Part shown: positions 33,558-37,761 of the stretch, one piece after another
How the letters are laid out: every line of letters begins with the position of its first letter
Position numbering within the stretch: the stretch's first letter is position 1
Origin: an uncultured Pseudomonadales bacterium
GTDB lineage: Bacteria; Pseudomonadota; Gammaproteobacteria; Pseudomonadales; Pseudohongiellaceae
DNA: 37,761 bases
Direction: 5' to 3'
NCBI GenBank assembly: GCA_949430125.1
Contig: CASQMQ010000013.1
Location: 1-37,761 of the forward strand
Notes under the pieces: model-generated
Database searches by the model: none
What the model was told of the DNA's origin: nothing
Seen by the model: the letters and a program-made list of their open reading frames with translations, nothing else
Program-made: the position numbers and the translations under genes

Positions 33558-33655
33558 AGTAGCCGGGGACAGGCTACTATTTATAAGGGCTCAGGAAACT
33601 GAGTGTAAGGGGAAACCCGACAACTGCTTTACTCACGGAACCAGGCTTCAGTTGT
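33558..33655 (+). promoter_or_regulatory. Hairpin-rich leader upstream of recA
   Basis: Four potential hairpins lie in the 133 nt between the small ORF and recA. H1 is AGTAGCC/GGCTACT (33558-33578, 7 bp). H2 is CTCAG-GAAA-CTGAG (33590-33603, GNRA tetraloop). H3 is GGG-GAAA-CCC (33609-33618, GNRA tetraloop). H4 is ACAACTG/CAGTTGT (33620-33655, 7 bp). None is followed by a T-run, so they are not a standard terminator. An RNA control or processing element is possible. I match it to no known riboswitch class. Confidence 0.4.
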
Positions 33656-33679
33656 GAATTTAAACACAAGGAAATTAAG

Positions 33680-34762
33680 ATGATTGAAGATAACGGCAGC
33701 AAGGAAAAAGCACTAGCGGCGGCACTGACACAAATCGAGAGACAGTTTGGTAAGGGTTCTATGATGCGACTCGGAGATACCGATCGCGAACCGATACCGG
33801 CTATCTCTACTGGTTCACTAGGGCTAGATATCGCGCTAGGCATAGGCGGCCTTCCGCGAGGCAGGGTCGTTGAGATATACGGGCCAGAGTCCTCTGGTAA
33901 AACGACATTAACCTTGCAGGTTATCGCCGAAGCACAGAAGGCAGGCGGCAGCTGCGCATTCATCGACGCGGAACACGCACTCGATCCTATCTATGCCGGC
34001 AATCTGGGTGTCGATGTCGATAACCTGCTCGTGAGCCAACCGGACACCGGTGAGCAAGCATTAGAAATCTGCGACATGGTTGTGCGCTCCGGGGCATTGG
34101 ATGTTGTAGTAATCGACTCAGTAGCGGCCTTGACTCCTAAGGCAGAAATCGAAGGCGACATGGGCGACACCCACATGGGACTGCAGGCTCGGCTGATGTC
34201 TCAGGCTCTCAGAAAGATGACAGGCAATATCAAGAACTCGAATACCCTGGTTATCTTTATTAACCAAATTCGTATGAAGATTGGTGTTATGTTCGGCTCC
34301 CCCGAAACCACTACCGGAGGCAACGCACTTAAATTCTATTCCTCTGTGCGATTGGATATTCGTCGCATCGGTTCGATCAAAGATGGTGACGAGGTCGTCG
34401 GAAACGAGACTCGGGTGAAGGTTGTTAAGAATAAGGTAGCACCACCGTTTAGACAGGCGGAATTTCAGATCATGTACGGGAAGGGGATCTTTCACCTAGG
34501 TGAGATTGTCGACTTAGGCGTCAAGCAGGGTTTGGTAGAGAAATCTGGCGCCTGGTATGCATACAAAGGCGAGAAGATCGGCCAAGGCAAGAAGAATGCC
34601 GCTGTATTTCTGAAAGAGAACCCGCATATCGCTGAAGAAATCGAATTGCAGATTCGTACTCAGCTATTAGGTGGCGATACCGAAGAGGCAGCTAACTCAG
34701 AAGAGACGCCAGCCAATGACGATGACGTTATAGTTTTAGCTGACGCGAAGAAGGGCAGCTAG
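33680..34762 (+). CDS. recA: Recombinase RecA
   Basis: ATP-dependent strand-exchange protein and co-protease for LexA cleavage. The 360 residues show Walker A GPESSGKT (68-75), [27 protein letters not shown], the L2 loop region [21 protein letters not shown], and [14 protein letters not shown]. The acidic C-terminal tail (about 335-355) is typical. AAGGAA lies just before ATG 33680. It is presumably transcribed from the LexA-controlled region about 510 nt upstream, possibly with further promoters nearer the gene. recX follows after 14 nt. Confidence 0.98.
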   Translation: MIEDNGSKEKALAAALTQIERQFGKGSMMRLGDTDREPIPAISTGSLGLDIALGIGGLPRGRVVEIYGPESSGKTTLTLQVIAEAQKAGGSCAFIDAEHALDPIYAGNLGVDVDNLLVSQPDTGEQALEICDMVVRSGALDVVVIDSVAALTPKAEIEGDMGDTHMGLQARLMSQALRKMTGNIKNSNTLVIFINQIRMKIGVMFGSPETTTGGNALKFYSSVRLDIRRIGSIKDGDEVVGNETRVKVVKNKVAPPFRQAEFQIMYGKGIFHLGEIVDLGVKQGLVEKSGAWYAYKGEKIGQGKKNAAVFLKENPHIAEEIELQIRTQLLGGDTEEAANSEETPANDDDVIVLADAKKGS

Positions 34763-34776
34763 AGCGGTAGACTCAG

Positions 34777-35364
34777 ATGCCTTCGCTATCAATGGGACCT
34801 TCCTCTGCTGGTAATGAAGAGTCGATTTATAAATCGGACAAAGTGGAAAGATCAGAAAAGACTAGAAGTAGGAAGACTAGTAAAGCATCCGAGACAGCAT
34901 CTTGTAACGATGTCTCTGTTCTTCGGCGGGCCGCAATGGACTATTTGGCCCGTCGGGAACATTCTTTTTATGAGCTTAACCAAAAATTGAATAAAAAATT
35001 TCCAGACTCGGATAGCTCTTTGCTAGTTGAAGTACTTAATGTTCTGAAGGCTGAGAATTTACAGTCAGACGAACGCTTCACTGAATCTTACGTGAGGTAC
35101 CGCAAGTCTAGAGGGTTTGCCTACTTGCACATACGTGCTGATTTGGCTGGCAGGCGAGTGAGTGAGATGGTTATAGGTAAATATCTCATTAAAGCTGACG
35201 AACACTGGCAAATTTCAGCTGGCCAGCTGGCCGCTAAGAGGCTTCGAAGCCAAGAAGCACTAAGCTTCGGTTGTAAAGAGCACAGAAAATTATCCGGATT
35301 CTTGGTATCCCGAGGGTTCTCTCCCGCTGAAGTCAGAAACGCACTAGAAAAGCACCTAGTGTGA
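34777..35364 (+). CDS. recX: Recombination regulator RecX
   Basis: Inhibits RecA filament extension. The helical three-repeat RecX domain begins near residue 47 (VLRRAAMDYLARREHSFYEL) and runs to the end (LVSRGFSPAEVRNALEKHL). The protein is 195 residues from ATG 34777, against about 150-165 for most relatives. The first 46 residues are Ser/Lys/Glu-rich and low-complexity. ATG 34792 is another in-frame start, and neither has a clear ribosome site. Translation is probably coupled to recA, 14 nt upstream. The C-terminal part is well conserved, so the identity is secure. Confidence 0.9.
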   Translation: MPSLSMGPSSAGNEESIYKSDKVERSEKTRSRKTSKASETASCNDVSVLRRAAMDYLARREHSFYELNQKLNKKFPDSDSSLLVEVLNVLKAENLQSDERFTESYVRYRKSRGFAYLHIRADLAGRRVSEMVIGKYLIKADEHWQISAGQLAAKRLRSQEALSFGCKEHRKLSGFLVSRGFSPAEVRNALEKHLV

Positions 35365-35378
35365 ACTGCTCGCCAAAT

Positions 35379-36189
35379 AGTGCCTGTGGGTGCTGATTAG
35401 TTGCTTAATAACCCCATCGAACTCGGCGGAGAGGAACGAGTAGCTACTTCCTATCTTCGCACATTCGCGGCTTCACCACGTTCTGCGAAGGGCTGCCTCC
35501 AAAGTGAGTGTTAAAGGCATTGGATATAGTGCTCGGCATTATTAGTGACATGTGGAGTTACATCAAAGGGTGGTGGGTAAGCACAACGGCGATGCCTTGA
35601 TGGCCTTATTCAGAGTACCGATCAAGGGAACAACTGACACGCCAATGCAATGAGCGCTCTTCTGGATATAACAGTGGGATCGGAGAAGATGGATTCCGGC
35701 CTGTCAGTATGCGTAGGAATTACGACAGGCATTGTAGTTGCCTGCAATCTGGATTCCAGCAATCGAATGAGCTATTTCGTGATCGGCGATACTGTGAATC
35801 TATTGGCTAGATTGGAGAGTATTACTCGACTCTATAATGTCTCAAATATCGTCAGTGAGGTGAGTAGAGACGACGCACCAAATTTTGCATGCCGGGAGCT
35901 CGACATCGTCTGCGTTGCTGGTAAGTCGCAGTCGGTTCGCATTTTCGAATTATTGGGCTTCAGAGGCGAGTTAAGTAGTGCGAAAATATAAGAAGTCGAC
36001 GCTTTCTCGGAGGGACTTGAAGAGTATAGGCTGCAGAATTAGGGTGCGGCGGAAGAGCAGTTTTCGTGGTTGCAAGTAAAGTGCGATAATGCCCAGCTCT
36101 GTCAGGTTTTTCTGGATAGGATAGAGAATTTTCGGATAAACCCTCAGGCGCCAAATTAGCAGGGCGAATATGTATTTGGTAGCAAATAA
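35379..36189 (+). pseudogene. Degraded class III adenylate/guanylate cyclase (5' truncated)
   Basis: Conceptual translation across frames recovers the catalytic domain of a class III nucleotidyl cyclase and its C-terminal tail. Segments: LLNNPIELGGEERVAT (about 35400-35446), then FLSSHIRGFTTFCEGLPPK, then VELHQRVVGKHNGDALMALF, then VCVGITTGIVVACNLDSSN with YFVIGDTVNLLARLE, and finally EEQFSWLQVKCDNAQLC and QGEYVFGSK. The only long open piece is 35650-35991. Lesions: TAG near 35395, a frame change near 35445, the metal-binding Asp of the D-I-R-G-F motif changed to His (35460-35462), TGA 35505-35507, and frame changes near 35545 and 35645. In-frame stops follow at 35989-35991, 36040-36042 and 36157-36159, the last two apparently TGG to TAG. 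No N-terminal sensor region remains. Confidence 0.85.
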
Positions 36190-36279
36190 ATCTAACAGCG
36201 CTCGGCACGACATATCAAAAAGTCATGAATGACATTTTTAATATCTATGAAAGAGACGCGAACACAATTGGAATTCACA

Positions 36280-37533
36280 ATGAAATTGATTAAACCCTTT
36301 CGGGGTCTTCGACCAAGCAGAGAGCTTGCAGCGAAAGTTGCCTCTCATCCTTATGATGTTCTCAATAGAGAAGAGGCGTTCGAGCTAGCCAAGGATAATC
36401 CTCTTAGCTTTCTGCACATTAACAAGCCAGAAGTTGATATGGATGCATCGGTAAATGCACACGATCAATCAGTTTATGAGAAGGGCAGGGAAAACCTAGA
36501 TCGATTCCAAGCAGAGGGCACGCTAAAGCAAGACAGCGAAGAGAAGCTTTATGTTTACAAGCAGGTGATGGGAGAGCACGAGCAGGTGGGTCTTGTAGCG
36601 GCAGCCTCAGTGGATGCGTATGAGAACAACCTGATCAAGAAGCATGAATTCACACGCCCAGAGAAAGAAGACGACAGGGTTAATCACATGGTTGCATTGG
36701 ACGCGCAAGTTGGCCCAGTATTTCTTACCTATAAAGCCCATGCCGAAGTGGATGCATTAATCGTCAAGGTTATGGCTACGGATGCAGAGTACGACTTCGA
36801 AGCGGAAGACGGCACACGACATGTGTTCTGGGTTGTGGAAAATGTAGCGCTATCTGCTAATATTGAAGCTGCTTTTTCCGAGATCAAGCATCTGTATGTC
36901 GCAGATGGTCATCACCGGTCTGCGGCGGCATCGCGTGTGAAGCATCTGCGCCAAAAACAGAACCCCGATCATACAGGCGATGAGTCGTATAACTATTTTC
37001 TCGTCGTACTATTTCCCGACAATCAAATGCAGATTCTTGACTACAACAGGATCGTAAAAGATTTACGCGGTGCCGATAGTGCAGAATTTTTGGAGAAGCT
37101 AAGTGCAAACTTTGATATCCAAAAGGCAGACCTGCAGGCAGCGAAGCCAGACTCTGCTAGAGATTTTGCGCTTTACTTAGACAAGCAATGGTACACGCTG
37201 AAAAGTAATAACAATCTAACTTCGCAAATCGATGAGGCGAATCCGGTGAGCAGTTTAGATGTAAGTATATTGCAGGACTGCGTGTTCACGCCGTTGCTAG
37301 ACATAGTAGATCAGCGTACCGACAAACGAGTGGACTTCGTAGGTGGAATAAGAGGTTTAGCGGAGCTAGAGAGACGAGTCGATACAGGGGAATGGGCGGC
37401 TGCTTTTGCTCTATACCCAACTTCAATTGAAAGCCTGATGTCTATCGCCGATGCGGACGAGGTGATGCCGCCTAAGTCTACTTGGTTTGAGCCCAAGCTA
37501 AAGAGCGGGCTCGTCGTTCATAAGTTGGACTAG
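36280..37533 (+). CDS. DUF1015 family protein
   Basis: A 417-residue conserved protein of unknown function (COG4198-type). It begins MKLIKPFRGLRPSRELAAKV and HPYDVLNREEA, the normal family start. The most conserved block, YVADGHHRSAAA, contains DGHHR at 209-213; this resembles the GxxR-type nucleotide-binding motif of ParB/SerK-like proteins, but that link is my inference. The frame is open from 36229; ATG 36280 is preferred because TTGGAATTCAC gives a ribosome site and the family start falls there. It lies alone downstream of the cyclase pseudogene. A weak hairpin (TTGCT-GGGC-AGCAA, 37550-37563) follows. Nothing supportable was found in 37564-37761. Confidence 0.88.
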   Translation: MKLIKPFRGLRPSRELAAKVASHPYDVLNREEAFELAKDNPLSFLHINKPEVDMDASVNAHDQSVYEKGRENLDRFQAEGTLKQDSEEKLYVYKQVMGEHEQVGLVAAASVDAYENNLIKKHEFTRPEKEDDRVNHMVALDAQVGPVFLTYKAHAEVDALIVKVMATDAEYDFEAEDGTRHVFWVVENVALSANIEAAFSEIKHLYVADGHHRSAAASRVKHLRQKQNPDHTGDESYNYFLVVLFPDNQMQILDYNRIVKDLRGADSAEFLEKLSANFDIQKADLQAAKPDSARDFALYLDKQWYTLKSNNNLTSQIDEANPVSSLDVSILQDCVFTPLLDIVDQRTDKRVDFVGGIRGLAELERRVDTGEWAAAFALYPTSIESLMSIADADEVMPPKSTWFEPKLKSGLVVHKLD

Positions 37534-37761
37534 CTGATCACTTAAGCTTTTGCTGGGCAGCAATCTTCCAGACAGATATCAGTCTTCTGCTGCGAAGGGC
37601 TGTCCCTTAAGAGGCTGCATCTGAATTGCAAGCGTATGCAGACGTAGTGCATGAGCGCATCGGTAAGTATCTGTGTTGTGTCATTAATAATTTTCATGTT
37701 TCACTCTGCTTTGGGTTAATGCTGCTCTTCGTTCCTTATTAAGCGTTCAATGAGCTCAAAA

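Noticed and set aside
33590-33618. Group I intron or c-di-GMP riboswitch resemblance of the GAAA-capped hairpins
   Set aside because: Only short GNRA-capped stems match. The conserved core sequences of these RNAs (P/Q/R/S elements, GEMM core) are not present.
37550-37563. TTGCT-GGGC-AGCAA hairpin after the DUF1015 gene as a terminator
   Set aside because: Only a 5-bp stem and no T-run (TCTTCC follows). Recorded in the gene entry but not called.
37542-37697. Minus-strand ORF of 51 codons (MKIINDTTQILTDAL...) at the window end
   Set aside because: No recognised similarity and a weak ribosome site. Another minus-strand frame over the same bases (LAIQMQPLKGQPFAAED) looks equally coding-like, so this may be a frame-broken gene or chance. 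Too little to support.

Overview
The window is a gammaproteobacterial chromosome segment. The evidence is the gene content and order: tsf-pyrH-frr-uppS-cdsA-dxr-rseP-bamA-skp-lpxD-fabZ-lpxA-lpxB-rnhB-dnaE-accA-tilS-pyrG-kdsA-eno-ftsB-ispD-ispF-truD-pcm, followed by nlpD, fdxA, mutS, pncC, recA and recX. This is the backbone order known from Pseudomonas-type and related marine gammaproteobacteria. The organism has a lipopolysaccharide outer membrane (lpxA/B/D, kdsA, bamA, skp) and the MEP isoprenoid route (dxr, ispD, ispF). Base composition looks moderate, near 50% GC. No rRNA, tRNA, IS element, phage gene or CRISPR array was recognised.

Region 1 (1-11600) is an intact, tightly packed, all-forward block. 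It covers translation recycling, UMP kinase, undecaprenyl-PP and CDP-diacylglycerol synthesis, DXP reductoisomerase, the RseP protease, the BAM/Skp outer-membrane assembly pair, and lipid A/fatty acid enzymes.

Region 2 (11701-24839) keeps the same order (lpxB, rnhB, dnaE, accA, tilS, pyrG, kdsA, eno, ftsB, ispD). Every gene in it except accA is broken by one or more single-base frame changes, about 13 in 12.4 kb, of which 11 are +1. These genes are mostly essential and otherwise well conserved, so I read the breaks as sequence errors in one poorly polished stretch rather than real pseudogenes. I annotate each gene across its full span.

Region 3 (24826-33096) is intact: ispF, truD, pcm, a DUF368/PopT-type polyprenyl-phosphate transporter, nlpD, then convergent fdxA and mutS on the minus strand, then pncC. 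Two expected neighbours are missing: surE (between truD and pcm) and rpoS (after nlpD).

Region 4 (33097-37761) holds the most unusual material. Two LexA-type operators (CTG-N10-CAG) flank a candidate promoter ahead of an unrecognised 96-residue ORF and recA, and about 100 nt of hairpin-rich sequence lies just upstream of recA. After recX, where alaS is often found, there is a truncated and mutated class III nucleotidyl cyclase. It lacks a normal N-terminus and carries several in-frame stops and frame changes. A DUF1015 gene follows, and the last 228 bases hold nothing I can support.
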